Of a stretch of DNA of 64,000 nucleotides, positions 52,298 through 61,014 are shown one piece after another. Within the stretch, counting starts at the first letter, position 1. The number at the start of each line of letters is the position of its first letter. The translations under genes and the position numbers were made by a program. The DNA comes from Labilithrix sp. (lineage in GTDB: Bacteria > Myxococcota_A > Polyangia > Polyangiales > Polyangiaceae): assembly GCA_019637175.1 (NCBI GenBank), contig JAHBWD010000050.1:1-64000 (forward strand), in the 5' to 3' direction. The notes under the pieces were generated by a model, which made no database searches, was not told the DNA's origin, and saw nothing but the letters and a program-made list of their open reading frames with translations.

Positions 52298-52498
52298 TCA
52301 CTTCGCGATGAAGCCGGCTTGGATGTTGGGCTTCTGGGCGTCGGTGCCCTGCTTCATCGCGTCGCCGAGCGTCTTCGCGCCCGCGGCCACGGCTGTCACC
52401 GCCATCGCCGTGAGCACCATGTTCTCGACGAACGCGGCGCCGCGGCGGTCACGGCGGAGGTGAGAGACGAGGAGGCGGAGGACGAGCATCGTGTTCAT
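52298..52498 (-). CDS. flp: Flp/Fap-type pilin (type IVb)
   Basis: 66 aa. Basic leader LRRDRRG ends at Gly20; the mature N-terminus AAFVEN has Glu25 at +5, followed by a hydrophobic helix (MVLTAMAVTAVAAGA). Prepilin peptidase TadV should cleave after Gly20. The usual Glu-Tyr is Glu-Asn. ATG 52498 has AAGGGA 7 nt upstream. Placed after the hairpin terminator and the shared pilin promoter element, so transcribed separately from the main Tad operon. Confidence 0.9.
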   Translation of the reverse strand: MNTMLVLRLLVSHLRRDRRGAAFVENMVLTAMAVTAVAAGAKTLGDAMKQGTDAQKPNIQAGFIAK

Positions 52499-52617
52499 GG
52501 GATTCCCTTTCGTTCGGGTTACCGGCTTCGCGCCGGCGAGACCCTCGGAGCGAGAACCTTGCCGGCGTCGATCGAGGCCGGCGCGAGGCGTCTTCGTCGT
52601 GATGTGCCGGCAAAATC

Positions 52618-52685
52618 GGGATGATCGGAATTGCGATTATCGACGTCGGATCCATACGACATCTCATTTCGGATCCATGTATTCA
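52618..52685 (-). promoter_or_regulatory. Shared pilin upstream element, copy A
   Basis: Three boxes: GGGATGATCG (52618), GATCCA (52649) and GATCCATGTATTCA (52672). The same boxes occur at offsets 31 and 54 in copy B upstream of the other flp. The element begins 120 nt upstream of this flp start. Confidence 0.65.
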
Positions 52686-52702
52686 CATTGACTACGACGA
52701 TC

Positions 52703-52732
52703 GAACGACGCCGCGACGAACGACGCCGCGAC
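52703..52732. repeat. 15-bp tandem direct repeat upstream of flp
   Basis: GAACGACGCCGCGAC occurs twice, head to tail (52703-52717, 52718-52732), between the Tad operon terminator and the pilin element. Could be a binding site for a regulator or a simple duplication. Confidence 0.7.
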
Positions 52733-52736
52733 AAAC

Positions 52737-52774
52737 GAGAGAAGGCCCGACGCCGAAGCGCCGAGCCTTCTCTC
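52737..52774 (-). terminator. Terminator of the Tad operon
   Basis: GAGAGAAGGC (52737-52746) pairs perfectly with GCCTTCTCTC (52765-52774) around an 18-nt loop that can itself fold. It lies 53 nt after the FHA gene stop; on the minus strand the stem is followed by GTTTGTCG, a weak T-tract. Confidence 0.65.
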
Positions 52775-52827
52775 CATGAACACGCCTCGACGCTCGGCTC
52801 GAGACGTCGAACCTCGTCACCCCGCGC

Positions 52828-53685
52828 TCACCCCTGCGAGAGATGCGCTTCCAACTTGCGCTGCATGATCGTGAGCCAGCGCACGTACGGATCCTCGATG
52901 TCGCGCGTGTAGAGCATCTCCCGTTGGAGCTTCACGAAGGCGAGCGCCGCCTCGGCGTTGCCGCCCTCGAGCGCGCGTTCGAGCTTGATGCGATGGATCC
53001 GGTACTCGTGGAGCACCGCGGCGCGGAGGCTCGCCGCGAGATCGCCCGCGGCCGTCGCCGACGCGCCGTCGCCGCCCGCGGCGAAGCACGCCGAGGCGAT
53101 CTCGAACGAGACGACGGCGTCGACGCCGTCGCGCGTGTGAAACTTCCACCTCTGCCGCTTCGCGTGGCCGTTCGCGATCTTCTCCTTCGCGAGGACGAGC
53201 GCGCGATCGCGCGTCTCGGCGGGGCACGCCTTCTTCACCTCGCCGAGGGGCGACGGGGTCTCCGCCGGCGGCGCGAACGACTCGACCCTCCGCGCCTGCA
53301 CCGCGACGAACGTGACCGCGGGCACGAAGAGCAGGCCGAGGAGCACCGCGAACCGCGGTGTGCTGCGCTTCGGCTTCTGCTCGAGCGCGCCGACGGCCCG
53401 ACGAAACACGACCTCGAACGCCCCGATGGCGAGGCGCGATCCGTCCACGAGCGCCGCCTCCTGGAGAGGCGCTCCGTCGACGATCGCGCCGCCGCCGCGC
53501 GCGAGGAGCCGCGCGACGAGCGTGTCGCCCTCGACCGTCAGCACGACGTGCTCCCACTCGCCGATCTCGGGCGCGAGGCGAATGTCGCAGTGCGCGCCGC
53601 TGCCGAGCAAGATCCGCGGCGCGTCGATCTCGACCCGCTCGCGCCTGCCCGTTTCGTACTTGATCTCGAATATCGAATGAAACAT
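52828..53685 (-). CDS. FHA domain membrane protein of the Tad operon
   Basis: 285 aa. N-terminal FHA domain (about 1-105): RILLGSGAHCDIRLAPEIGEWEHVVL and VDGAPLQEAALVDGSRLAIGAFEVVF match the FHA core, with a GSGAHCDI loop in place of the usual GR..SNDI, so phosphothreonine binding is uncertain. Membrane helix near 130-147, then a helical periplasmic or cytoplasmic domain with a conserved Cys pair (KKACPAET, ASACFAAGG). It follows tadC by 22 nt and closes the operon. Confidence 0.82.
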   Translation of the reverse strand: MFHSIFEIKYETGRRERVEIDAPRILLGSGAHCDIRLAPEIGEWEHVVLTVEGDTLVARLLARGGGAIVDGAPLQEAALVDGSRLAIGAFEVVFRRAVGALEQKPKRSTPRFAVLLGLLFVPAVTFVAVQARRVESFAPPAETPSPLGEVKKACPAETRDRALVLAKEKIANGHAKRQRWKFHTRDGVDAVVSFEIASACFAAGGDGASATAAGDLAASLRAAVLHEYRIHRIKLERALEGGNAEAALAFVKLQREMLYTRDIEDPYVRWLTIMQRKLEAHLSQG

Positions 53686-53707
53686 CGGCTTGCCTCGGAA
53701 TTGGCAA

Positions 53708-54643
53708 TCATCGCCTCGACGTCGCCGCCGCGACCTGCGGCGTGAGCATCGAGCGGGTCTTGAGGAGCAGCGGCGCGATGAGCAGCGCCACGAGCGAGAG
53801 CATCAAGATCGCGAGCGGCGCGGCGAGCTTCACGCCCGCCTTCGCCGCCAGCTCCTCGGCGAGCGTCGAGCGCCGCTGGCGCGACACCGTCGCCTGGATC
53901 GTGAGGACCTCGCCGAGCGGCGTGCCCTTCTCCTCGGCCTGCACCACGGCGTGAACGAGCTCGCGCACGACCTCCGTGGGCACGCGCACGGCGAGCTCCT
54001 CGAGGCCCGCGCGGCGCGTGTGACCGAGGTTCAGGTTCTGGAGCAGATACGAGAGCTCCTCCGTCAGCGGCGCGCGTGGATCCGCGCGCAGCACGTACTG
54101 GCGAACCGCGCCCGGAAAGTCGAGGCCCGCGCTCATCGCGAGCGTGAGCGCGTCGACCGCGTAAGGGAGCGCGCGCGCGATGCGATGCCGCCGCTCCTCG
54201 GCGAGCCCGAGGAGCTGGATGTAGGGACCGACCGCGCCGGCGGTCGCGAAGCCGACGGCCGCGAGGCCGCCGAGGCCCGTCGCCCAGCCGACGACGGCGC
54301 CCATGATCGCGCCGACGATCGACGACAAGAAGCAGATCGCCACGAGCTCGCTCGCGAGGAGGCCGAGGTAGTCGCCGGCGTAGAGGATCTGCTTGTCGAG
54401 GTGATCGGCGAAGCCCTCCGGCATGAACGCCCCGAGGCGGACGCCGAACCACCGTACGAGCGGCTCCACCGCGGCGAAGCTCTCGCTCCGCGCGATCGCG
54501 TCCATGCGCTTCAGGCCGCGACGACCGAGCCGCTCGTTCGGGCGGTTCGGCGCGCTCGCGAAGCGGTACGTGACGACGAAGATCAACGCTCCGCCGAACA
54601 CGATGCTCGCGAGGCGATAGACGGGCGCGCCGAAGGAGGTCAT
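53708..54643 (-). CDS. tadC: Tad pilus inner-membrane platform protein TadC
   Basis: 311 aa, GspF/TadC-type type II secretion platform protein with membrane segments at both ends and a central cytoplasmic GspF domain (RIARALPYAVDALTLAMSAGLDFPGAV). With TadB it forms the platform that couples the ATPase to pilin extraction. Its start overlaps tadB as ATGA. Confidence 0.92.
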   Translation of the reverse strand: MTSFGAPVYRLASIVFGGALIFVVTYRFASAPNRPNERLGRRGLKRMDAIARSESFAAVEPLVRWFGVRLGAFMPEGFADHLDKQILYAGDYLGLLASELVAICFLSSIVGAIMGAVVGWATGLGGLAAVGFATAGAVGPYIQLLGLAEERRHRIARALPYAVDALTLAMSAGLDFPGAVRQYVLRADPRAPLTEELSYLLQNLNLGHTRRAGLEELAVRVPTEVVRELVHAVVQAEEKGTPLGEVLTIQATVSRQRRSTLAEELAAKAGVKLAAPLAILMLSLVALLIAPLLLKTRSMLTPQVAAATSRR

Positions 54644-55509
54644 AGATCCACCGTGATGATGCGCCTCGCGGCGATGAGGGCCGCCGCGTAGCCGATCGCC
54701 GCGCCGGCGATGCAGAGGTGACCGAGGAGGCCGTTCGTGAGGAGCGGCTCGAAGTAGCGCGCGTCGACCTTGTAGGCGCCATACCCGAGCACGAACGGCG
54801 CGAGCATCATCGCGTAGAGCTGCATCCGACCCTCGGCCGTGCGCTGCCGGAGCACACCGTCGAGGCGTTCGAGCTCGCGGAGCGTCGTCGCGGTGGTGTC
54901 GAGCGTCGTGATGACGTTGCCGCCTAGCTGGCGGCCGATGAGCAGAGAGATGATCACCGTGCCGAGCTTCGTGCTCCCGCAGCGCGGCACGATGTCGACG
55001 AGCGCCTCGTTGAACGTCTTGCCGAGGCGCACCTCCTTCATCGCGAGCTGCATCTCCTGCGCGACCGGCCCGTCCATGAGCGCGGCGACGTGCTCCACGG
55101 CCTGTCCCATCGACGGCGTCGCCTTCATCGCGTTCGCGAGCGTGAGCGCGAACGCGCCCGCCTGGGCGTCGAGCTTCTCGACGCGCTTGCGGAGGCGCCG
55201 CTCGATGACGAGCGCGGGCGCTCCCGCGATCAGCGCGACGGCGAGGTACCAGAACGGCAGCTTGCCGAACGCGCCGAGCGTGATCGCGAGGAGCACGCCC
55301 GCGAGCTGCGTCGCCGCGATCGGCGAGACCGGCGTGAACACGTGGAGCGCCCTCATGCGCGCGCCGAGGTAGCCCGTGTATCGACCCCAGAGCGCGTACG
55401 CGAGGCCGCGACGGTGCCCGACCGCCGCGAAGACGAGCGCGGCCGCCGTGCACGCGAAGCCGCCGTACGCGGCCCACTTCCACACGATCGCCGCGAGCGT
55501 CGGGATCAT
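54640..55509 (-). CDS. tadB: Tad pilus inner-membrane platform protein TadB
   Basis: 289 aa, GspF-type domain protein: N-terminal membrane segments, then QAGAFALTLANAMKATPSMGQAVEH and IISLLIGRQLGGNVITTLD, typical of TadB, and two C-terminal helices. ATG 55509 overlaps the cpaB stop (ATGA). The longer in-frame reading upstream is a shadow of cpaB. Confidence 0.92.
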   Translation of the reverse strand: MIPTLAAIVWKWAAYGGFACTAAALVFAAVGHRRGLAYALWGRYTGYLGARMRALHVFTPVSPIAATQLAGVLLAITLGAFGKLPFWYLAVALIAGAPALVIERRLRKRVEKLDAQAGAFALTLANAMKATPSMGQAVEHVAALMDGPVAQEMQLAMKEVRLGKTFNEALVDIVPRCGSTKLGTVIISLLIGRQLGGNVITTLDTTATTLRELERLDGVLRQRTAEGRMQLYAMMLAPFVLGYGAYKVDARYFEPLLTNGLLGHLCIAGAAIGYAAALIAARRIITVDL

Positions 55510-56282
55510 TCGTTCCTCGCGAGGTTCGTGGGCTTGGTCGGCTTCGGCGCGAGCGGCCTCACCGTGACGTTCGCCCGCTGCGTCGGGAGCTGCGTGACCG
55601 CGGGCACGTTCTCGCTGATCGTCTGATCGTCCGGGCTCCGCAGCACCGCGATGACCGGCCCCTTCTGCGCGGCGAGGGCGATCACCTGCGAGTCCTGGAG
55701 CGAGACGGCGATCGTGACGAGCTGCTCCTCCGACGCTCGCGTCGTGCTCCGCGCGTCGTGCGACGGCACGGTCTCGCGCCCGACCGAGAGCACGAGCACC
55801 TTCTGCAAGAGCACGACCGACTGATGCGAGTGGCCCTCCTCGACGACGCCGATGACGTCGACCCAGTCGCCGGGCCGGAGCAGGCCCGCGCTCATGTAGC
55901 TCTCGGGGATGTGGAGCGTCAGCGCGCGCGTTCCCGGCTGAACGAGCTGGCTCAGGTGACGATCGTCGAGCCCGCTCACCGCGACGTCGAGCCACGTAAC
56001 GAGCTGCTGGGGCTCGAGATCGCGCTCCGCGCGCACGCCGACGACCTTCGGCCGATCGCTCGCGCGCACGACGCGATCGTCGACGAACGCCACCGGGATC
56101 TGCCGCACCGACAGATCGTCCTCCGAGACGACCGCGTCCTTCTTGAGCGGACGCGCGAGCATGAGCACGCTGATGCGCTCGCCTCCCGTGGCCTCGATCT
56201 CGAGGCGCCGCGTGTACAAGACGAGCGACGCCGCGGTGAGGGCGCCGAAGAGCAGCGCGACGATGACGGCCTTCGCGTTCAT
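55506..56282 (-). CDS. cpaB: Flp pilus assembly protein CpaB/RcpC
   Basis: 258 aa: N-terminal membrane anchor (AVIVALLFGALTAASLVLY), a SAF domain (ISVLMLARPLKKDAVVSEDDL ... VGVRAERDLEPQQLV) and an RcpC-type beta domain (RALTLHIPESYMSAGLLRPGDWVDVIGV). RcpC/CpaB proteins associate with the Tad secretin in the periplasm. Coupled at both ends by ATGA overlaps. Confidence 0.92.
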   Translation of the reverse strand: MNAKAVIVALLFGALTAASLVLYTRRLEIEATGGERISVLMLARPLKKDAVVSEDDLSVRQIPVAFVDDRVVRASDRPKVVGVRAERDLEPQQLVTWLDVAVSGLDDRHLSQLVQPGTRALTLHIPESYMSAGLLRPGDWVDVIGVVEEGHSHQSVVLLQKVLVLSVGRETVPSHDARSTTRASEEQLVTIAVSLQDSQVIALAAQKGPVIAVLRSPDDQTISENVPAVTQLPTQRANVTVRPLAPKPTKPTNLARNE

Positions 56283-56818
56283 CGCTTCCCTCGCGTTCCC
56301 CCGGCAGGCGACGACGACCAGCGAGGCAGCGGCATCTCGAGGATCGAGAGGACGCTCCGATCCTCGCGCGCGGCGACGCGCGCGAGGACGATCGCTCCGT
56401 GATCGACGCACGAGAAGGCGATCGTCGCCGGATCGACGTCGCTCGGTCCGCGAGCGCACCCGAGCGCCCGCAGGCTGCCTTCGATCTCGCCGCGCACGGT
56501 AAGGACGGACGACGCCGACGAGTACACGCGGAGCCTCGCGCCCTCGGCGTCGACCGGCGCGTCGAGCACGCGCCTCGTGCCGGCGAGCCGCGGGATGAAG
56601 CGCGAGTCGCCGCCGGCGACGTCGCCTCCGGGCGGGGAGTCGATCTCGCCGCCTCGCTCGAGCTCCGTCGCGAGGTCGCCGGTGCCGAAGTCATCGATGA
56701 ATGTAGACGGCTCCGCGCGCTCCACGCGCTCCACGCGCGTCGTCTCCCGCGACGACGCCTCGACCGAGAGGCCTCCCGCCGCGAGGAGCGCCAGCGCTGC
56801 CACGATGACCCGGCTCAT
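56279..56818 (-). CDS. Secreted Tad-operon protein, function unknown
   Basis: 179 aa with a signal peptide (1-22) and a compact beta-rich domain containing two Cys (LGCARGPSD, FSCVDHGAIV) and strands LRVYSSASSVLTVRGEI and AIVLARVAAREDRSVLSILEM. It does not match a named Tad component. Position between a TadE-like gene and cpaB, with ATGA overlaps on both sides, implies a periplasmic assembly role, possibly a TadD/pilotin-like helper. Confidence 0.75.
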   Translation of the reverse strand: MSRVIVAALALLAAGGLSVEASSRETTRVERVERAEPSTFIDDFGTGDLATELERGGEIDSPPGGDVAGGDSRFIPRLAGTRRVLDAPVDAEGARLRVYSSASSVLTVRGEIEGSLRALGCARGPSDVDPATIAFSCVDHGAIVLARVAAREDRSVLSILEMPLPRWSSSPAGGTRGKR

Positions 56819-57291
56819 TTGACGAACCTCTTCCACGCGTCGTCGACGGCGGACTTCTCGTCCTTGTCTTGAATCGCCTTCGGCACTTCGTTGCACATCA
56901 CGCGCGTCTCGCGCGCGTAGTCGGCGCTGTCGAACGTCGCCCACGCGTTCGATCCGGCGAGCCCGCGCGTCCTCGACGACGCGTCCGTGGTGCGGAGGCT
57001 CGTCGTCTGGATCGGGGCGCGCAGCGCGGGCGACCCCGCGTGGGCCGTCACCTTCTTCACGCGCGGCGAGAGCGGCTCGAGCGAGCCGTCGTTCGCGCCC
57101 GCGCTCGTCTGCGCTCCGCCCGCAGGCGACGAAGAGCCGTTGCACCCCGTCATCGCGGGCGTCCACGCGCCCGTCTGCGCGGCGTGCATCGACGCGCCCG
57201 TCGCGGCGTACGCGCTCGTGAGGTGGATGAGCGCCATGTTCACCACGACGAAGCCGGGCATGATGGCGAGAAGCTCGGTGTACGCGCTCAT
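56815..57291 (-). CDS. TadE-like pseudopilin
   Basis: 158 aa. Short N-terminus with Glu6 followed at once by a hydrophobic helix (LLAIMPGFVVVNMALIHLTSAYA), then a secreted domain with two Cys (MTGCNGSSS, RVMCNEVP). This resembles TadE/TadF minor pilins, although the basic leader and Gly cleavage site are missing. ATG 57291 overlaps the TadG-like stop (ATGA) with AAGGA upstream. Confidence 0.7.
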   Translation of the reverse strand: MSAYTELLAIMPGFVVVNMALIHLTSAYAATGASMHAAQTGAWTPAMTGCNGSSSPAGGAQTSAGANDGSLEPLSPRVKKVTAHAGSPALRAPIQTTSLRTTDASSRTRGLAGSNAWATFDSADYARETRVMCNEVPKAIQDKDEKSAVDDAWKRFVK

Positions 57292-58481
57292 TGGAGAGGT
57301 CCTTCCTGCGAAGACATCAAGATCGCCCCGGCCGCCGTGCGCGGCGACGAGCCTCGCGAGCGGAGCAGCTCGCTCCGGCGCGACGACCATCGCGCACCGT
57401 TCGCGATCTCGTTCTTCACCTCGGCGTCGCCGGCGAAGCTCTGCGTGGGCGCGTGGATCCGGCGCAGGCGCGCGGCCCACTTCGGATCGTAGGTCGCCTG
57501 ATCGTTCTTGTTGCAAGACTCGAACGATCCCGTGCAATCGAAGTAGATCTCCGACTGCGCCATCCCCGTCGCGGCGCCGCCGCGCGCGGGCTCGCGGTTC
57601 GTGAGCGGATCGATGGCATGGCTCGCCTCGCCCACCGGCGTGCCCGAGACCTTCGACCAGAACTGGAGCGCGTCGTTTCCATTTGCTGCGCCGTTCGCCA
57701 TCTTGCGCGGATGAGGACCGCTGCCGCCGCACGGAGGCGACTTCGCCTCGGTGCAGAACAGATCGTCGGCGCGCGCAAAGCCCGGCGTCGCGTCGGTCAT
57801 CGCGTTCGCGCCCGACTTGCACGCGCCGTTCATCGTCTGGAGCTTGTCTTTCGACAGCGCGTTCGCGCGCTCTGCGGTGTACTTCTTCGCACGCGTGCAG
57901 ATGCTCTTGAAGCTGTCTTCCTGCACCGGCAGCCCGCTCTTGCACCCGTCCTTCGAGAGCGAGGGCGAGTAGATACTCGCCTTCGCGCCGTTCGGCGTCG
58001 GGCCGCCCGGGCTCGCGGCGCTGCTCGCGGCGTCTCGCCCGAGCTTGGGCGCGGCATCGGAGATCGCGGCCTGCGCCTCACTCACGCCGAGCAGCGCGTC
58101 ACCGGCCTTCGCCTCGACGTCCTTCGAGAGCGCCTCGAGCTCGGCCGACGCCCGCTTCGCGTCGGCCGCGATCGCGCACGAGCACGGATCGAGGCACGGC
58201 GTCTTCGCGACCTTCTCGTACGAAGGCTTCATCGCGCGGATCGGCAGCTCCACCGCGGCGAGCGTCACCATGATCCGATTCATCGCCGCGATCATGTTCA
58301 TGCCCTTCGCCGACGCGACCGCCTCGGAGAACGCGGCGCCGTCGGCGCGCCCCTGGAGCTCTTCGCGCGCGCCCGCGGTGTGCGCGATCGACGCCGAGTA
58401 GAAGACGGCCCCGGCGAGGAACGCCGTCATGAAGAGCCCGGCGACGCCGATTCCGCCGCGGGTGTCCGAGACGAGCCTCAC
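57288..58481 (-). CDS. TadG-like protein
   Basis: 397 aa. Start DTRGGIGVAGLFMTAFLAGAVFYSAS is a TadG/TadE-type N-terminal membrane segment after an RGG motif. REELQGRADGAAFSEAVASAKGMN is the typical Tad-G helical stretch; the remainder is a long Cys-rich extracytoplasmic domain (PCLDPCSCA, GCKSGLP, FDCTGSFESC). GTG 58481 overlaps the upstream stop as GTGA. Minor pilin or tip-associated role is inferred. Confidence 0.8.
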   Translation of the reverse strand: MRLVSDTRGGIGVAGLFMTAFLAGAVFYSASIAHTAGAREELQGRADGAAFSEAVASAKGMNMIAAMNRIMVTLAAVELPIRAMKPSYEKVAKTPCLDPCSCAIAADAKRASAELEALSKDVEAKAGDALLGVSEAQAAISDAAPKLGRDAASSAASPGGPTPNGAKASIYSPSLSKDGCKSGLPVQEDSFKSICTRAKKYTAERANALSKDKLQTMNGACKSGANAMTDATPGFARADDLFCTEAKSPPCGGSGPHPRKMANGAANGNDALQFWSKVSGTPVGEASHAIDPLTNREPARGGAATGMAQSEIYFDCTGSFESCNKNDQATYDPKWAARLRRIHAPTQSFAGDAEVKNEIANGARWSSRRSELLRSRGSSPRTAAGAILMSSQEGPLQ

Positions 58482-58966
58482 GGCTTGCTCCCGTACTCGT
58501 AGCGAGCCGCCTGCGCGGGCATCTTCGCCTCCGAGGTCAGCTTCGTCGTTCCGTTCGAATCGCACACGAGCGATCGCGCGAGCGGCAGCACGCAGCGGAA
58601 CGTCGACGTGACCTTCACCGTGAGCTCGCGCCCCGGCTCGACGCGGCCCGCCGTCCCCGGGAACGACACCTCGACGTCCTCGATCGTCTCGTCGTAGACG
58701 AGCGGCGCCATCGCCCGCACCGCGGCCGCGCGCACGGCCTGCGTCCGCTCGTTCGAGATCGTGTTCGCCTGCGAGCCGCCGTAGCGCTTCGGATCGTCGG
58801 GGATGACGACGGCCGCCGAGCGCGCCGCAGAAGCGGCGGCGTGCTGCGTCAGGAGCTGACCCGTGCAGAGCAGCGACTCCTGCCACACGGTGAAGAACCC
58901 GAGCGCGAGCGGACCAAACGACGCGAGCGCCTGCACGCCCACGCTGCCTCGAATCCCCGTCCTCAC
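58478..58966 (-). CDS. TadE-like minor pilin
   Basis: 162 aa. N-terminus MRTGIRGSVGVQALASFGPLAL: Gly7 may be the cleavage site, with a hydrophobic helix behind it, but Glu+5 is Gln, unusual for TadE. A secreted domain with two Cys (TFRCVLPLARSLVCDS) follows, likely forming a disulfide. GTG 58966 overlaps the tadV stop as GTGA. Confidence 0.72.
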   Translation of the reverse strand: MRTGIRGSVGVQALASFGPLALGFFTVWQESLLCTGQLLTQHAAASAARSAAVVIPDDPKRYGGSQANTISNERTQAVRAAAVRAMAPLVYDETIEDVEVSFPGTAGRVEPGRELTVKVTSTFRCVLPLARSLVCDSNGTTKLTSEAKMPAQAARYEYGSKP

Positions 58967-59508
58967 GACGCCCACCACGGCCTGTGGGTGGTGGCCACCA
59001 CCCAGATCGTCGCGAGCAGGATCGCGGGCCCGAATCGGAACCAGATCGCCTCGGCCGGCGGCAGCTCCGCGCGCATCGACGCCGGGAGGAAGGCGTTGAC
59101 GATCCGGAGGACGATGCGCTTGCCCGTCACGAAGAGCTGCCCGCGGACGGCGAGCTGAAACGGCGCCACGATCGATCCGGCGACGAACGACGTCACGAGG
59201 ATGTCGAGCCCCGTCGCCGCGTGGCAGAGCGCGCCGAGGGCGATGAAGAGCTTCACGTCGCCGCCGCCCATCACCCCGGCGCGCCACATCACGAGGGGCA
59301 AGACGGCGCACGCGAGGCCACCGCCCACGGCGCCGAGCAGCGCGCGGCCGACGGCGACCGGATCGAGCGAGGGCGCCGCGAGCGCGACGCTCACGCCGAC
59401 TCCGGCGAGGAAGGCGCCGAACGTGAGCCAGTTCGGGATCTCGCCGCGGCGGAGATCGGTCCAGGCGGCGACGGCGCAGGTGGTGACGGCGATGATGGGG
59501 ATGATCAT
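58963..59508 (-). CDS. tadV: Prepilin peptidase TadV/CpaA (A24 family)
   Basis: 181-aa membrane aspartyl protease. Catalytic Asp18 (WTDLRRGEIPN) and Asp84 in the GGGDVKLF motif are both present, as is the short TadV form without the methyltransferase domain. It should process both Flp pilins, the TadE-like proteins and possibly the prepilin-toxin fusion at 42664-43635. ATG 59508 has GGAG 5 nt upstream. Confidence 0.93.
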   Translation of the reverse strand: MIIPIIAVTTCAVAAWTDLRRGEIPNWLTFGAFLAGVGVSVALAAPSLDPVAVGRALLGAVGGGLACAVLPLVMWRAGVMGGGDVKLFIALGALCHAATGLDILVTSFVAGSIVAPFQLAVRGQLFVTGKRIVLRIVNAFLPASMRAELPPAEAIWFRFGPAILLATIWVVATTHRPWWAS

Positions 59509-59534
59509 TCGAGCTCCGGGGGTTCGCGTCGTGT

Positions 59535-59717
59535 TCACATCGCGGGGAGCAGGAGCAGCTCGCGAGCGCTCCCGTAGTCGACGACGAGCGACTGCGCGCG
59601 CGTCGTCATGATGGCGCCGACGACGAGGCCGAACGCGCCGACCATCGCCATGTACTCGACGAACGCGCTCCCGCGGCGGTCGCGTCGAAGGCGCTCGAGA
59701 GAGAGCATGATGAACAT
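59535..59717 (-). CDS. flp: Flp/Fap-type pilin (type IVb)
   Basis: 60 aa. Leader LRRDRRG ends at Gly16; mature start SAFVEY has Glu21 at +5 and Tyr22, the canonical Flp motif, followed by a hydrophobic helix (MAMVGAFGLVVGAIM). It heads the Tad operon, 26 nt before tadV. It shares LRRDRRG(A/S)AFVE with the flp at 52298, so the two are paralogous pilins. Confidence 0.9.
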   Translation of the reverse strand: MFIMLSLERLRRDRRGSAFVEYMAMVGAFGLVVGAIMTTRAQSLVVDYGSARELLLLPAM

Positions 59718-59797
59718 GTGGAACGAAGCTGCGAGAACCCTGCCAGCCGCGGTCGCGCATGAACGACCGCGCCAGCCCTCGATCGCGCGCCAGAACG

Positions 59798-59865
59798 GGG
59801 ATGATCGCGGTTTGCGAGCACGCGCGCGGATCCACGCGCGCTGCGCGACCCGATCCATGTATTCA
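59798..59865 (-). promoter_or_regulatory. Shared pilin upstream element, copy B
   Basis: GGGATGATCG (59798), GATCCA (59829) and GATCCATGTATTCA (59852): the same boxes and offsets (31, 54) as copy A. It begins 81 nt upstream of this flp start. Confidence 0.65.
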
Positions 59866-59870
59866 ACATG

Positions 59871-59905
59871 ATTACCAATCATCATTCCCAACTTCGTATT
59901 ACCAA
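59871..59905. repeat. Direct repeat ATTACCAA upstream of flp
   Basis: ATTACCAA at 59871-59878 and 59898-59905, start-to-start 27 nt, in the only AT-rich stretch of this region, immediately beyond pilin element B. Could be a regulator binding pair. Confidence 0.45.
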
Positions 59906-59906
59906 A

Positions 59907-59946
59907 TGACGAAGGCCGCCCCTTCGTGAAGAAGGAGCGGCCGTCA
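59907..59946 (-). terminator. Terminator of the lipoprotein gene at 60002
   Basis: Stem GGCCGCcCCTTC (59914-59925) against GAAGGaGCGGCC (59931-59942), one mismatch, 5-nt loop, extended by TGACG/GTCA outer arms. On the minus strand a CATTTGG stretch follows. Confidence 0.65.
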
Positions 59947-60001
59947 TCAGCCATCCAACGCCCTTTCGCGCCTCCGCGCCTCTCGCTCCTAGCTTCGCGA
60001 C

Positions 60002-60673
60002 TCAGTCGGCGACGAGCCGCTGCGGCACGTGCGGCGGAGGCCGCGGGATCCGGCGCACGACGGGGCGCTCCTCGTGGAGCTTCGTGTCGAAGACGTAGAT
60101 CTCGTCCGACTCCGCGCCCGCGAACGCCGTCTCCGGGTTCTGCGGCCGGAGGTTCTTGTACTTGGGATCGCGCGTATCGAGCATCAGCGTGAACGTCTCG
60201 CCCACGGCGACGTCGAGGTGAACGAGCGCGAGCCCCGCGTCGTCGACGCGCGCGATCTCGCGCCCGAGGTGGAGCACGGGGATCCCCGCGCCTCCCGGGG
60301 CGTTGACCAGCACGACGGTGGCGTGCGTCGTCCGCTTGCACGACGTCGCGTACTCCGGCGGGCGCGAGCCGCGCCGCAGGATCACCTTGAGCGACCGCAG
60401 CGCGCCGCCGTTCTGCATCGGGCACTGCACGGAGACGTCGAACTTCGTCCCGTCGATCCCCTCGAGCGCGAAGCGCGCGACGCCGGTCGCGTCGGTCTCG
60501 GCGAGCAGGCGCTCGCCGACGAACACGGCGGCGCCCGCGACCGGCTCGCTCGGATCGCCCTCGACCTTGACGGTCACCGGCTCCGCGAGCGGCGGCGGCG
60601 GCGCGTAGAGCATCGATCGGTTGCACCCGCCGAGGAGGGCGAGGCCGCACACGAGGAGTGCTGATCGCGACAT
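60002..60673 (-). CDS. Lipoprotein with carboxypeptidase-regulatory-like beta domain
   Basis: 223 aa: lipobox LGGC (Cys17), then a beta sandwich with EPVAGAAVFVGERLLAETDATGVARF, typical of CarboxypepD/PEGA-like modules that hold surface structures, and a second beta region (IPVLHLGREIARVDDAGLALV). No enzymatic motif. ATG 60673 has GGAGG just upstream; ATG-like starts before it are within six codons. Own terminator at 59907-59946. Confidence 0.8.
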   Translation of the reverse strand: MSRSALLVCGLALLGGCNRSMLYAPPPPLAEPVTVKVEGDPSEPVAGAAVFVGERLLAETDATGVARFALEGIDGTKFDVSVQCPMQNGGALRSLKVILRRGSRPPEYATSCKRTTHATVVLVNAPGGAGIPVLHLGREIARVDDAGLALVHLDVAVGETFTLMLDTRDPKYKNLRPQNPETAFAGAESDEIYVFDTKLHEERPVVRRIPRPPPHVPQRLVAD

Positions 60674-61014
60674 CGCCTCCAGTGCAAGCACGGCGCGTAC
60701 CGCGCGCAGGTCTCGTCCGTTTCACCGCGGATGCGCGTGTTCGCGTCGCCCTCGCGCGACAAGCGGTTCCTCCGGTCCTCGGGGGAAGTGTAGGAGACCG
60801 GTCGACGCAGCTTTCCGTCGTCGAGCAACACGTCGAGCGTCGCCTGCCATGAGCCTCGAAGCGGCGCTTCGTCTTCTTCAGCTCGCAAAGGTTCGGTTCG
60901 GCGAGAAGTGTCCGCTGCTGCGAGCTATGATCGCGTTGCCGTCAGCGTCGGCAGAGCGCCTCGGCGACGAGATGCGCAACGAGCGCCTCGAGGGTCTCCG
61001 CTCTGGCCTTCTCG
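60674..61014. other. Intergenic region at the edge of an accessory patch
   Basis: 341 nt without a gene I can support. Several short frames are open. One of about 81 codons from ATG 60849 runs into the SUKH gene, and a minus-strand frame covers about 60700-60860. Neither has a Shine-Dalgarno or a recognisable family. It may hold the decayed remains of a larger gene. Confidence 0.5.
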